This document shows, piece by piece, positions 16,807-26,578 of a stretch of DNA of 54,261 nucleotides. The stretch comes from JANJTY01 sp038257155 (GTDB lineage: Bacteria; Pseudomonadota; Gammaproteobacteria; Xanthomonadales; Xanthomonadaceae). The position numbers were made by a program, and so were the translations under genes. The notes under the pieces are model-generated. The model was given only the letters and a program-made list of their open reading frames with translations, had not been told where the DNA came from and did not search any database. Positions within the stretch are counted from its first letter, which is position 1, and each line of letters starts with the position of its first letter. The stretch lies in contig JBBSJP010000027.1 of assembly GCA_038257155.1 (NCBI GenBank), positions 1-54,261 on the forward strand. The letters run 5' to 3'.

Positions 16807-19800
16807 ATGCAGATTCTGGTTGTTGGCATGCATCGTTCGGGGACTTCGATGCTGACTCGCATACTCAACCTCATGGGCGCCTACGCTGGCGCTGAGGGTG
16901 AGATGACTGACGTTGGGATTGGCATGGAGAATCCGAAGGGATTCTGGGAGCGCTCCGACGTACGTGATGCGAACCAGCGGCTACTCGCCGCTGCCGGGTG
17001 CGACTGGGAGAACGTTTCAAGCTGGGGAGAGCGAGCAATCCCTGCCAAAGCGGAAAGTGACTTTGCAAAGGCTGCCCGAACCATTGCTTTGCGACTGGAT
17101 ACGAATCGACCCTGGGTGATCAAGGATCCGAGGTGTTGCCTCACGCTGGATCGCTGGTTGGCAGTTCTAGAGACGCCAGTTGTAGTGCTGATTATCCGTC
17201 ATCCACTGGAGGTGGCGGTCTCACTTAGCTCGCGCAACGAGTTTCCGCTGGAACTTGGGCTGGCACTGTGGGAGAAGTACCACGTTTCCGCGCTGAATGC
17301 CCTGAAGTCGGCGCCCTTGCTGACGGTTGAACATGGGAGGCTAGTAAGCTCTCCGATGGAAGAAAGCCAACGATTGAAGGAAGGTTTGGAGGTCCTTAGC
17401 GTGCACGGGTTGCGGATGCCAACCCCTCGCGAAATTGAAAGCTTCGTCGATCCAACCTTGCACAGGGCAAAGCTGTCTGGTCGCACAGAAGGATTCCTCG
17501 ATCACCCCTCCCTCACTCTCTATGAAAAGATGGCGAGTGGCGACTTCGATACTGCAAGTCTGAGCGACGAATCCCGCGCCGCACTCAAGAGACATGAGCA
17601 AATTCGGCAGAAGCTGCTGGTGAGGCTGAGGGCCGAGTTGGTCGCCGAAGGTTCGAATGGACCTGTGGCAAGTTCGAGCGAAGGTCCGGCTGGTTCCAGG
17701 CACTTGCGCTTGGTTGGAAACTTGAATGAAGCCCGTGTTGGATTCGAGCTGGCAAGGCGCGATCTATCATCTCTGTTCGACCAGATTCGCGAACAGGGCC
17801 CGGCTCCTTTCGTCACGGTCGAGGAGGCCGAGGCTTGTCAGGCGAAACTCGTAGCTGCCCAGAACGAGGCCAAAGTCCTGGCGCAAAAGGTTGGAGAGCG
17901 CGACCAAGAACTTGCCGCTGCAAGCGAAGAGCTGGAAAGAAGCAGATCGATGCTCCAGCAGAAGCTAATCGAACGAGCAGCAGCCGACGCGCGGGCGGAA
18001 ACGCTTGCAGCCGAAGCTAGTGTGGCCAGGATGCAACTGGTTGAAATCCGTTCCGAGGAGGCGCGCGTTCGGGAGCTGGTTGAATCCGAAGCCGCTGCAC
18101 TCAGAAAGCATAATCTTGCGCTAAAGCAGGATCTATTGGCTGCGGTAGACATTGGCACAGGGTTGGCCTCTAGATACCAGTCGCTTGGCGTCGACGTTGC
18201 CAAGGTTGCACCGGCCGACGCCAGCCTCGGAGGTGGATTGAGAGCACTTCTTGAAGCGAATCGCAACCGAGTGACTTCGCTTGAGGAGGTAGTGCGGGAT
18301 TGCGGCGAAGGCGTTGCGCAGGTGATCGCAACCACAGGCCAGCAATTTGCCATCCTCGAGCAAAGCGTTGAGGCCGCTGCCCTGGCGAAGAGCTCCCTGA
18401 GGTGGAAGATCGGGAGCCTGATCGTCGTGACCGTGGAGCGCGTTCTGTTGCGCAAGACTCCACGGACCGCTTTGGAATTCCTTGCGCAGCGCCTGGCCGA
18501 TTTACGCTCACTCATGAACGACCAGCTGGGCGTGATCTCCACGCTTGCGCGCGGAGTTGCACATCAGGTTCCGGCAGCACTTGCGCGCGAGCCCGGCAAT
18601 GGCACAACCGGGGTGCAAGCACGAGTGCAATCAGGAGAGGTCGGGACGCGAGGCTTCGGGGCATCCGCGGCAGATTGCCAGCTGCGGGTCGATGGCGAGA
18701 TCTCTGCCAACCGGTTCGCCTCGACGAGCGTGGATATCGTGGTCTGCGTCCACAATGCCCGAGAGGACATACATCGATTGTTGCAGTCGCTGCGCCCGAC
18801 CCTTGCATCGCGACGACGCTTGATCTTGGTCAATGACGGCTCGGAACTCGGCACAACCTTGGATCTGCGCGAGTTTGTGCGCAGCTGCCCGCATGCCTGC
18901 CTCGTTGAGTACCCTGTTGGCAGGGGCTATACGAGGGCAGCAAACCATGGGCTCCGCATGACTGATGCTGATTTCGTGGTGCTACTCAATAGCGATACCG
19001 TGGTGCCGCAGGGATGGCTGGAGGGTCTCCTTGAATGTGCCTTCAGCGCGCCGGAAATTGGCATGGTTGGACCCCTTTCGAACGCCGCAAGTTGGCAGTC
19101 CGTCCCGCGTTGCCTGGGTCGTGATGGAAAATTCCTGGTGAATCCCCTGCCGGTTGCATGCTCCGTTGATGCGATGGCAAGAGTTGTGCGGGAGTCCTCC
19201 GAGCGTCGCTACCCGCAAGTGGGGCTCTTGAACGGGTTCTGCCTGGGCATCAAGCGAGCAGTATTGGACAAAGTTGGACTATTGGACGAAGCCTCGTTTC
19301 CTCGAGGTTACGGCGAGGAGAACGACTACTGTCTTCGAGCCGTTCGAGAGGGGTTTCAACTGGCGGTTGCGGACGACGTCTACGTGTTCCATCGGAAGTC
19401 CATGAGCTACGGCAATGAGTTACGGGAGGCGCTGAGCCAGGAGTCTTCAGCCAAACTCCGCAGCAAGCACGGCGAAGCGGCTGTATCGGAGGCGCTCGGC
19501 CAGACGAAGGGCTCGGTCGCGCTGGACGAACTGAGGGAGCGGATCAGGCGGAAGCTTGGAACGCGCCAGCTGCCGAACTTCATCCTTGAGCAAGACTTGA
19601 AAGTGCTGTTTGTACTTCCGGTGAAGGGCGGCGGAGGCGGGTCGCACTCGGTGGTTCAGGAGGCCCAAGCCATGTTCCGAATGGGCGTTCAGGTCACCGT
19701 CGCGGTCACCAAGTCCTCGTCGGAGCACTTTGAACGAACCTATTCGGATATTGAAGGCTTGAACGGCTTCGTCGCCTACTTCCGTGACGATGAGGAACTC

Positions 19801-21762
19801 CGCCATCTCGCTGCAGAGTGCAACGTTGTCATCGCCACAGTTTTCCACTCGGCTGCACGGGTGGCGCGCATCATTGAAGGCCGGGAAGACGTTTGCCCGA
19901 TCTACTACGTGCAGGACTATGAGCCCTGGTTCTTCGAGCCGGGGACAGATTTACACGCGCAGGCGTTGCACTCGTATGAGGCAATCCCCGGCGCTATCGG
20001 AATGGCCAAGACGGATTGGCTCTGCAGAGAGGTCGCAGGCAGACACGCGTTGCCGATGCGCAAGGTGACGCCTTCGATCGATCACACGGTGTACTTCCCC
20101 GCTGCACGCGAAGCCGGCTCGCAACCCCTCCGGATCGCGGCAATGATCCGGCCCTCCACGCCTCGACGTGCACCGGAACGCACCCTGAGAGTTGCCTCGA
20201 TGATCAAGTCTCAGTTGGGCGATCAAGTCGAGTTCCGCTTCTTTGGGGTCGACCGTAGCCACGAAATCTGGACAGAACTCGGGGCAGGATTCGTCAATGA
20301 GTGCAAGGGTGAGCTTTCCCGACCAGCGGTTGCCGCACTTCTGCGGGACGTAGACCTGTTTATGGACCTTTCCGACTACCAAGCCTTCGGAAGGACCGGC
20401 TTGGAAGCGATGGCCTCCGGCTGTATTGCGGTGGTGCCCGATGCTGGTGGCGCGCACGAATACGCGATAGACGGAGAAAACTCCATCGTGGTCGATACGG
20501 TCGGATCGAGCGAGGAAACAATCGCCGGAAGGATCGTTGAAGTGCTGACAGACCGTGCCTGGCGCGAACGGATCATCAAGGCGGCGTTGGCTACCGCACA
20601 GCGCTATACCGCAGAGCGGGCCGCGTTGAGCGAGTTGTCACTCTTCGCAAAGGCTCTACGAAGCAGGAAGCAAGACTTGGCCGCGGGGGCAGAGCCGTTT
20701 GGGCGCGTCGCCGGTGAGACCGCGCTCAATCCTGTGCGGATCGGGCTCATCTGCACACGTTTGGGAAGTGGCGCGCCGACTGGCTCCGCCTACATCCGGA
20801 TGATCCTGCCATTTGAGGAGATCACCAGGCGATCGGGTTGGAAAGTAGATCTTCTGAGCCACACGGGGGACGCTTCGCTTTACGACATCGTGGTCGTGCA
20901 GCGGACCGCTGTAACTACTACGACGGACCTCAACGCGCTTCGTGCGAGCCGTGAGTCCGGCACCAAGGTTTTTGTGGACGTAGACGATCGACTGTGGTCA
21001 ATGGACGCACATCATCTAGAAGGGAAACGGTATGCCGATCAGCTTGCTCCGCTGCTGGCCCTCGTGGCCGAGGCAGACGGCGTGCTGGTTTCCACGCCAG
21101 AGATTGCAGAAGACCTTGGACGACTGAACCCCAATGTCAAAGTAGTCCCCAATGCAATCGATGCAGCGCTTTGGGGGACGGAGAAAGCGACCAGATCGGC
21201 ACCCGCTGATGGCCCGCTACGGCTGGTCGCGATGGGCACCAACACTCATACATCAGATCTGGAAACAATTCTCCCGGCGCTGGATGCGGTTTGGAGTCGC
21301 CATCCGGGCCAGTTCCAGTTGGACCTCGTTGGCATGTCAAAGGCTGACTTCGGCCGCCCCTGGATCAACGTTCTGGACGTTCCCGATTGCGAATATCCTG
21401 CCTATGTCCGCTGGATTCAGGACACCAACGACTGGCACGCTGCACTTGTTCCGCTGGCCCGGACACCGTTCAACGAGGCAAAGAGCCACATCAAGATCCT
21501 TGATGCGTGGGCACTTGGTCTTCCAGTGGTTGCCAGTAGCGTCCCGGCTTACAGGAAGTTGGTCGATGAGGGGGTGAACGGATTCGTAGTCGAGTCCACG
21601 CTGGATTGGGAGGCTCGCATTGAAGCGCTGGTGAATGATCGCTCGGCGCTGGAGAGCATGGGAAGAAAGGGCAGGCAACAAGTCCTTGATCGCTACGCGC
21701 TGGGCGGGACGTGGACCAGTCTGCAAAGGCCCCTGGCTCATGCCATTGGTCTCTATGTCTAG
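16807..21762 (+). CDS. Giant sulfotransferase-GT2-GT4-GT4 fusion enzyme
   Basis: 1651 aa. The start at 16807 matches sulfotransferase N-termini and has GGAG ten bases upstream. Module 1 (about 1-250) is a PAPS-type sulfotransferase: P-loop VVGMHRSGTSMLTRIL, MENPKGFWE and the 3'-phosphate segment VVLIIRHPLEVAVSL. About 300-480 is a coiled coil, ending in the SLRWKIGSLIVVTVERVLLRK segment near 540. Module 2 (about 642-880) is GT2: IVVCVHNARED, VVLLNSDTVV, YGEENDYCLRA. Module 3 (about 925-1290) is WsaF-like GT4: VLFVLPVKGGGGGSHSVVQE, YYVQDYEPWFFEPG, DLSDYQAFGRTGLEAMASG. Module 4 (about 1308-1651) is another GT4: VFVDVDDRLWSMD, VKVVPNAID, HIKILDAWALGLPVVAS. It could both extend and sulfate a surface glycan. 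Codon use is less GC-biased than in the operon upstream. Confidence 0.9.
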   Translation: MQILVVGMHRSGTSMLTRILNLMGAYAGAEGEMTDVGIGMENPKGFWERSDVRDANQRLLAAAGCDWENVSSWGERAIPAKAESDFAKAARTIALRLDTNRPWVIKDPRCCLTLDRWLAVLETPVVVLIIRHPLEVAVSLSSRNEFPLELGLALWEKYHVSALNALKSAPLLTVEHGRLVSSPMEESQRLKEGLEVLSVHGLRMPTPREIESFVDPTLHRAKLSGRTEGFLDHPSLTLYEKMASGDFDTASLSDESRAALKRHEQIRQKLLVRLRAELVAEGSNGPVASSSEGPAGSRHLRLVGNLNEARVGFELARRDLSSLFDQIREQGPAPFVTVEEAEACQAKLVAAQNEAKVLAQKVGERDQELAAASEELERSRSMLQQKLIERAAADARAETLAAEASVARMQLVEIRSEEARVRELVESEAAALRKHNLALKQDLLAAVDIGTGLASRYQSLGVDVAKVAPADASLGGGLRALLEANRNRVTSLEEVVRDCGEGVAQVIATTGQQFAILEQSVEAAALAKSSLRWKIGSLIVVTVERVLLRKTPRTALEFLAQRLADLRSLMNDQLGVISTLARGVAHQVPAALAREPGNGTTGVQARVQSGEVGTRGFGASAADCQLRVDGEISANRFASTSVDIVVCVHNAREDIHRLLQSLRPTLASRRRLILVNDGSELGTTLDLREFVRSCPHACLVEYPVGRGYTRAANHGLRMTDADFVVLLNSDTVVPQGWLEGLLECAFSAPEIGMVGPLSNAASWQSVPRCLGRDGKFLVNPLPVACSVDAMARVVRESSERRYPQVGLLNGFCLGIKRAVLDKVGLLDEASFPRGYGEENDYCLRAVREGFQLAVADDVYVFHRKSMSYGNELREALSQESSAKLRSKHGEAAVSEALGQTKGSVALDELRERIRRKLGTRQLPNFILEQDLKVLFVLPVKGGGGGSHSVVQEAQAMFRMGVQVTVAVTKSSSEHFERTYSDIEGLNGFVAYFRDDEELRHLAAECNVVIATVFHSAARVARIIEGREDVCPIYYVQDYEPWFFEPGTDLHAQALHSYEAIPGAIGMAKTDWLCREVAGRHALPMRKVTPSIDHTVYFPAAREAGSQPLRIAAMIRPSTPRRAPERTLRVASMIKSQLGDQVEFRFFGVDRSHEIWTELGAGFVNECKGELSRPAVAALLRDVDLFMDLSDYQAFGRTGLEAMASGCIAVVPDAGGAHEYAIDGENSIVVDTVGSSEETIAGRIVEVLTDRAWRERIIKAALATAQRYTAERAALSELSLFAKALRSRKQDLAAGAEPFGRVAGETALNPVRIGLICTRLGSGAPTGSAYIRMILPFEEITRRSGWKVDLLSHTGDASLYDIVVVQRTAVTTTTDLNALRASRESGTKVFVDVDDRLWSMDAHHLEGKRYADQLAPLLALVAEADGVLVSTPEIAEDLGRLNPNVKVVPNAIDAALWGTEKATRSAPADGPLRLVAMGTNTHTSDLETILPALDAVWSRHPGQFQLDLVGMSKADFGRPWINVLDVPDCEYPAYVRWIQDTNDWHAALVPLARTPFNEAKSHIKILDAWALGLPVVASSVPAYRKLVDEGVNGFVVESTLDWEARIEALVNDRSALESMGRKGRQQVLDRYALGGTWTSLQRPLAHAIGLYV

Positions 21763-21774
21763 CCGGAATTCCGG
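21763..21774. repeat. 12-bp perfect palindrome after the giant gene
   Basis: CCGGAATTCCGG follows directly on the stop codon, between two convergent genes. It has no loop and no T run, so it is not a normal terminator. Confidence 0.4.
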
Positions 21775-21808
21775 ATAGTCAAAAGGTGCGGGTGGGACGT
21801 TGCCAGCC

Positions 21809-22507
21809 TCAATCCGTGGTGAAGATTGGTTCCAATGGCCCAAACTTTGCCAGAAGGCTGGCCAGTTTTTCGCTCTCCGCAATCTTGGCCACCACGACAA
21901 TTTCACGATAGACCGGAAAAGGTAACTCCAGATCCATCCGCTTTGGCCCATGAACCGAGGGATCGTATCTGTGCTGATCGATCCCGGCGTTCAGCGGAAT
22001 CAGGCAAGGGTCTGAAGATCGTCTGATTCGTCCGTGGCCGTACACTCCAAAGGCTGACAATTTCTCAGCCTGCAACTCCCCGTTCAAGGCGGAGTGGAAC
22101 GCAAGGCAGCCCATATTGTTCCTGTGACCGCGCCAATGGGACCAGTAAAGCTTGAGTCCAAGCTGCATGAGTTGAGCGTCCGCGTCAAACCACGGTTGGC
22201 GAACCAGTACGAAATGGGTTGCCAATTCGATTGCCTTTTGCAGCATCCGCTTGGCTAGGTCGATGGATTCAAGGTGCTCCAGGAAGTGGCTGAGTGTCAC
22301 GAAATCAACTATCTTCGGCGTTTGAATCGAAAAAATGTCGCCGGTGACGGCAAAGTGGCCCGCATTGCAGGCTTTCTCCACCTTGGCCGGATCAATGTCG
22401 ATTCCACACCCCTTCGCATTGGGAATAGCCTGCTGTGCGAACTTGAGGCTGCCCCCATCGCTGCACCCGAAGTCGATGAAGTCAAACTGGCTGAAGTCGA
22501 CGTCCAT
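21809..22507 (-). CDS. Class I SAM-dependent methyltransferase
   Basis: 232 aa from the ATG at 22507, chosen because GAGGG lies nine bases upstream; a GTG at 22561 and an ATG at 22525 are in frame but poorly preceded. Motif I is FIDFGCSDGGSLKFA, the acidic loop is GCGIDIDPAKVEKA, and motif II/post II is VDFVTLSHFLEHLESIDL. The C-terminal half (LYWSHWRGHRNNMGCLAFH) does not resemble a methyltransferase I can name. The substrate is probably a sugar of the surface glycan, from context only. It converges on the giant transferase gene and reads in the same direction as the next methyltransferase. GC is visibly lower than in the flanks. Confidence 0.8.
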   Translation of the reverse strand: MDVDFSQFDFIDFGCSDGGSLKFAQQAIPNAKGCGIDIDPAKVEKACNAGHFAVTGDIFSIQTPKIVDFVTLSHFLEHLESIDLAKRMLQKAIELATHFVLVRQPWFDADAQLMQLGLKLYWSHWRGHRNNMGCLAFHSALNGELQAEKLSAFGVYGHGRIRRSSDPCLIPLNAGIDQHRYDPSVHGPKRMDLELPFPVYREIVVVAKIAESEKLASLLAKFGPLEPIFTTD

Positions 22508-22645
22508 ATTTTTTGGCCCTCGCATTTTCTGGGTGGATGGCAACGTAGCCGCGCGGACCACGGGAGCATTGAATAGCAGGGCCTCCTGGAATCGGAGGCA
22601 GGCCTCAGGGCGACGCGAATGGCTAACCTTATGAACCCTGGCGGG

Positions 22646-23428
22646 CTAAATACTCACGCTTCCCGCATTGGATGCGTCGAATCTGGAAAGCAGCACATGG
22701 AATTCGTTTGTGTTCCTCTCCACCGGAAAGAGACTTGCGACTCCGAATCCCAGAAAATGCAAGGCACGCAAGCGGTCACAAATTGTAGCAAAGCTTTCAA
22801 ACGTAAATACGTGCACGTGAACATCCGCGTAGTCCAGCAGCGAGGCACGAGTTGTATGCAACAAACACTCATCCGGCGAAAATCTCATTCTGCCAGGATC
22901 ATAATTTTGCCCTCCCGCCCAGAGGTCAGCTGTGGACACGTCTTTGTGGTGCCAGAAGTGATCCAGGATGTCCGCGAATTCAGGCTTTGATTGCCTTGCA
23001 CGGTGGCGTCGAACGAGATCAATGAAGTTCGATTCCCGTCGCGCAATGTCGAACGTGTATCTCCGGTCGGGAACAGACAGGAACAGAAGCCCACCAGGCC
23101 TCAACAACAACCCCAACTCGTGTAGCCAGCCGATCACATCGGGAACATGTTCCACTACATGATTTGCGATGATCAGGTCAAATCGCTCGGGAATCGTCTT
23201 GAAGCAGGAGGTATCCGGGATGACGTAATCTACCGGGACCAAGCGATCAAATTCGTACCTGGGATTCGCTTTGGAACGCGACGACAGTGATTCGCGTGAC
23301 GCGAAGTCAGCGAACTTCACACGTCCTTCGTCCGATCCATACGTTGGAGAATCGAGTGCTCCGATCTCCAGGATGCTCGCCCCTCTTGGATCAATGAATG
23401 ACTCGATAAGTTGTTTGCGCTTGTGCAT
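22646..23428 (-). CDS. Class I SAM-dependent methyltransferase
   Basis: 260 aa from the ATG at 23428; a TTG three codons upstream (23437) is the alternative. Motif I is SILEIGALDSPTYG, followed by FDLIIANHVVEHVPDVIGWL and LLRPGGLLFLSVPDRRYTFD, the motif II/III pattern of the Methyltransf_11 style. Proteins of this shape occur in O-antigen loci and methylate sugars. It lies 138 bp upstream of the methyltransferase that ends at 21809 and probably shares its transcript. It is divergent from the membrane protein gene at 23820. The 23438-23819 gap shows no gene I would support. Confidence 0.82.
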   Translation of the reverse strand: MHKRKQLIESFIDPRGASILEIGALDSPTYGSDEGRVKFADFASRESLSSRSKANPRYEFDRLVPVDYVIPDTSCFKTIPERFDLIIANHVVEHVPDVIGWLHELGLLLRPGGLLFLSVPDRRYTFDIARRESNFIDLVRRHRARQSKPEFADILDHFWHHKDVSTADLWAGGQNYDPGRMRFSPDECLLHTTRASLLDYADVHVHVFTFESFATICDRLRALHFLGFGVASLFPVERNTNEFHVLLSRFDASNAGSVSI

Positions 23429-23819
23429 CGCAGCCAATTGCCCTTGGAGATGATCTGGCGTCAGTCAAGAGCGGAGCTTGTCCTGACTCACTATGCCTGT
23501 TCCTTTGCCGCCACCGGAACGCGGTGTCGCTCAAACCTGAGAGCGCGGCACCGGCGGCCGGCCCGTGCAAGCAAGAAGAGCGCAGCCCAGCGAAACCGGT
23601 TCGTCAAAGCCGTCACGAGACGTGTGAATTGTGCCTTCAAGCAATCAGAAATGGCGACAGTCTCGAAGTGCACTCGTGCTTCTACTTGTGGCGGTCTGCA
23701 GCTACCTGCAATGATGCCACCGAATCACCACCAACCGTGTGGATCAATTCCCCCTCGCCGTCGGGCAAGGGCGCTTTTCGACTGGCTTTGCGCAGCTGTT
23801 CACAAGTGATGCGCGGTAA

Positions 23820-25319
23820 ATGAGACCTTCCCCGATGCTTCTTTCCACCATGGCCAATTGGTTGGCGGCACGCGGCGATCGTGTCTGGTCGTATACGCCC
23901 GGCTCCCGAGCGACGACAACCTTCACCGTGCTTGAGGCCCTCCTTGCGGCGGTGGTGGTGATAAGTTGCCTGCCGCTGTTTTGGCAGTTCATGACCGCGA
24001 TGAGCCACGCGTCCTTGTGGCAGGACGAGTTGGCGACGGTGATGCTGTTCAGCAGTAAAGGCGCCTGGACCACGGTAACGACCTATACCTCGGGCTCCAA
24101 CAACCACATCTTCTTCAACCTGGTCAATGCCTTGACGCCCAAGGCAGATCCATACGATCCGTTCGCGGCGAGGATATGGTCGTTTGTAGCAGTCGTTGCC
24201 CTGTTCGGGCTGACCGCAATCTATTTTGCCCGGCGAAAGCTCTATCTCGAGGTCGGCGTACTGTGGGCGCTGCTTTCCACCAATTACCATCTGCTCGATC
24301 TGTTGCTGCAGGCGAGAGGCTACGGATTCGCCGCGCTCGCCGCGACGGTAAGTTGTATTGCCGTGGTCGCGTACACCCGTGGTGCCGGCTTCGGGGCGAT
24401 GCTGGCAATCGGGCTTGCAACCCTGCTTGGCACGTACTCGGTGCCAACGTATGCGGCTTTCGGGCTGCCCTTGATCGCCGCACTGTTGGTCTTCTCTCGG
24501 GATCTGCGCTGGATACCGGTTGGGATCGCCACGACGCTGGCCATTGTCGGTGTGTACCTGCCCGTTGCGGAGCAGATGGCCGCCACCAGCACATCCTGGG
24601 CGGGCAAATGGGGAACGCCCTACGCGTCACTCGATGCCGTGGCGGCCACCTTCAAGGCGTATCTGTTTCCGTTTCAATCCAACGGCGGCTTCTTCGCCGC
24701 CGCCAGCGCGCTGTTGGTGTGTGCGATGGCCTTGCCCACGCAGGCAACGGGCGTAACCGCAGTAAGGGTGTTCATTTCTTCCTCGTTGGCGCTTCTCGCG
24801 GCCTGCCTTTGGTTGCAGACGCCGACCGTGAGGACCACATCATTCATCGTGATTCCGGTTGCCTTCGCGTGCGTCCTGAGCGGGTCGATCGTGTTGCGAG
24901 CACGCTGGGGCGGATTGCTGGTGCCACTGGTCGGGATTTTCCTGGTGGTCCTGCTATCAGGCCGAGCAATTGAACTCGCCAAGGGATTCCAATACCTTCC
25001 CTATGACAACTGGAAGGGAGCGGCCGAGCTGATTCAGGCACAGGCCAAGCCTGGCACCGCTATCTGGGTGAATCAGCGCGCGCCCAACCTGCGCGCATAC
25101 CTCCCGCCCGAGTATCCATTCGTAGCCAAATTCGACGCCGCACTTTTCGCGTCAGGAAACCTGGTGGTCGTCGACTTTGCCCTTCAGGAGTCCGATAGAT
25201 TTGATCCTGCCAAGCTTCCCGCAGGAGTGGAGACTCTGGAGGTGAAGCAACGTCGAAACGATCGGATCCTGGTTTACCGGATGCCGCAGGCTGACTCAGT
25301 AGAGGGTGCTCCAAGATAG
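23820..25319 (+). CDS. GT-C-like multi-spanning membrane protein
   Basis: 499 aa with about eleven to twelve hydrophobic segments, then a soluble tail from about residue 395. After the first membrane segment comes SHASLWQDELATVMLF; an acidic pair in this first outer loop is where GT-C enzymes (PMT/ArnT type) carry their catalytic Asp or Glu. The tail (WKGAAELIQAQAKPGTAIWV and onward) is of the periplasmic type seen in ArnT-like proteins. It would transfer a sugar from a polyprenyl phosphate donor on the outer face. No good ribosome site is seen before 23820; ATGs at 23835 and 23850 are alternatives. Family membership is by topology, not by strong motifs. Confidence 0.75.
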   Translation: MRPSPMLLSTMANWLAARGDRVWSYTPGSRATTTFTVLEALLAAVVVISCLPLFWQFMTAMSHASLWQDELATVMLFSSKGAWTTVTTYTSGSNNHIFFNLVNALTPKADPYDPFAARIWSFVAVVALFGLTAIYFARRKLYLEVGVLWALLSTNYHLLDLLLQARGYGFAALAATVSCIAVVAYTRGAGFGAMLAIGLATLLGTYSVPTYAAFGLPLIAALLVFSRDLRWIPVGIATTLAIVGVYLPVAEQMAATSTSWAGKWGTPYASLDAVAATFKAYLFPFQSNGGFFAAASALLVCAMALPTQATGVTAVRVFISSSLALLAACLWLQTPTVRTTSFIVIPVAFACVLSGSIVLRARWGGLLVPLVGIFLVVLLSGRAIELAKGFQYLPYDNWKGAAELIQAQAKPGTAIWVNQRAPNLRAYLPPEYPFVAKFDAALFASGNLVVVDFALQESDRFDPAKLPAGVETLEVKQRRNDRILVYRMPQADSVEGAPR

Positions 25320-25369
25320 CACCTTTAACTGATTCTCTACCCGAGCAGGATAATTAACGGCTCGAACAC

Positions 25370-25795
25370 TCAGAGATCAATGAACACCTCAGATATATAA
25401 CAGTTCGGCGTACCCGATTCAAAGTAGAAATAAAGAGCACGGCCATTATTGAGTGCCTCAAGCGCCGCCGCGTATATCATTTCAAATCCAGCCTGAGTGA
25501 CTCCGCCTTGGCCAACGGTTACGTTGTATCTTTTCGGGTCATTTGTGCTCGTACAGCTGTCATGATTCGTCGCGAGGGACAAGGAGAACTGAGTTCCGCT
25601 CGGATGAATCCTGACCCTGCGAACCTTGGAGCCGTGCATGACCGAGCCCGACTTGGCTGCCGCCTCAACATCGGCCACGCTTTCAGTTGCAGGATCGGGC
25701 TTGCCTTCATTGGCCGAACTGGGTGACGCGGCCGTCAAGCCCAACAGCAGGCCCGACGAGAATATCGCGGCTAGCGTGACTCTGGAAATGAGCAT
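25370..25795 (-). CDS. Small exported cysteine protein 1
   Basis: 141 aa from the ATG at 25795, which has AGGAG seven bases upstream; the longer reading to 25849 lacks this. A signal peptide ends near ASPSSANE (about residue 29). The mature part has two cysteines (HDSC, about residue 82; TPNCYISEV, near the end), fit for one disulfide. The C-terminal pattern YAAALEALNNGRALYFYF, then C-x-I, is shared with the two genes upstream (25943 and 26579). I do not recognise the function. The three genes have separate ribosome sites and gaps of 147 and 294 bp, so they are tandem but not tightly coupled. Confidence 0.75.
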   Translation of the reverse strand: MLISRVTLAAIFSSGLLLGLTAASPSSANEGKPDPATESVADVEAAAKSGSVMHGSKVRRVRIHPSGTQFSLSLATNHDSCTSTNDPKRYNVTVGQGGVTQAGFEMIYAAALEALNNGRALYFYFESGTPNCYISEVFIDL

Positions 25796-25942
25796 AAACA
25801 ATCTCCTACGTAATTTTGTAAGGAAAGAAAATCCGAACTTGGCACACATGAGCGCGGTTGCCAGGTCGAGCGAGCCTGAATCTTCGGCTGTCAGACCGCC
25901 TGGCTCGTGACTCCGCGGCGTGATGCCGGTCAGGATTGAGGC

Positions 25943-26284
25943 CTACAGAATCTCGCCCCAGCGCCAGCTCTCCACGACGGTATAGATCGAACATGTGCCG
26001 GTTCCCCGGGCATATATCTTGCGTCCTGAAGATTTGGCAGCTAGCGCCAGCGACATGATTGCCCTTCCAGACGCGTGATTGGTATCGAAAGCCAACATAC
26101 GGGCGTATGTTTGTCCGCATGCAGCCGGCGTTTCGGTCAATGGCGTTTCAAACTGGACATATCCGATCCCGTCGCTATCGACACGAACTGATTTTACGTC
26201 GAAGGCGGCCGCTAGACCGGCAGCGTGGGAATTCACCGACAACAACAAAAACCCAACGCAAAAAACTGCTAAAGCTTGCTTCAT
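25943..26284 (-). CDS. Small exported cysteine protein 2
   Basis: 113 aa from the ATG at 26284, which has AGGGG seven bases upstream; starts at 26290 and 26323 are less well placed. A signal peptide ends near SVNSHAAG (about residue 21). It has two mature cysteines (AACGQTYAR and GTGTCSIYTVVESW), in the same relative places as in the neighbours, and a helix-like IMSLALAAKSSGRKIYARG between them. It is the shortest of three related genes. The pattern of a beta-rich front, a helix, then strand-Cys-strand is seen in several small secreted proteins, including toxin B-subunit types, but there is no specific match. Confidence 0.75.
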   Translation of the reverse strand: MKQALAVFCVGFLLLSVNSHAAGLAAAFDVKSVRVDSDGIGYVQFETPLTETPAACGQTYARMLAFDTNHASGRAIMSLALAAKSSGRKIYARGTGTCSIYTVVESWRWGEIL

Positions 26285-26578
26285 TTCCATACCCCTAAGA
26301 CTGTCAAATATTTGTTTCATCATTACGTCAGGTGTAGCTTCGGCTTAACTCAGTCAGACCCACAACTATCGCAAACCGTGGTACTAAAAAGTTCAAGCGT
26401 GCTGGCATCCCAAAGACGAAAACCCTCCCAGAAAATATTCGCTTGTCCGCTTAGGGCGCTCAGATTGAATCGCGGCCCTTGAGGTGTCGTCATTTCGAAC
26501 TGGGTTTACGACGTAGCAATTGGGCCAGCTTTCCCATTCATCTCGCGGCCTGACTTAATGATTCCAACCCAATTCACC
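26285..26578. other. Gap between exported protein genes 2 and 3
   Basis: On the minus strand a frame runs from about 26575 to 26350, interrupted by one TAA at about 26506. Its downstream part (26350-26493) could give 47 aa including IFWEGFRLWDA. There is no ribosome site, so I read it as a possible remnant, not a gene. A promoter for the gene at 26284 may also be here. Confidence 0.3.

Noticed and set aside
23438..23819. Possible genes between the methyltransferase and the GT-C-like membrane protein (frames of 60-132 aa)
   Set aside because: They overlap in several frames, lack ribosome sites and show no recognisable composition. Only noncoding or decayed sequence is supported.
26350..26493. 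A 47-aa minus-strand ORF (contains IFWEGFRLWDA)
   Set aside because: No ribosome binding site, an in-frame TAA just upstream and no match to anything recognised. It may be a remnant, but it is not called as a gene.
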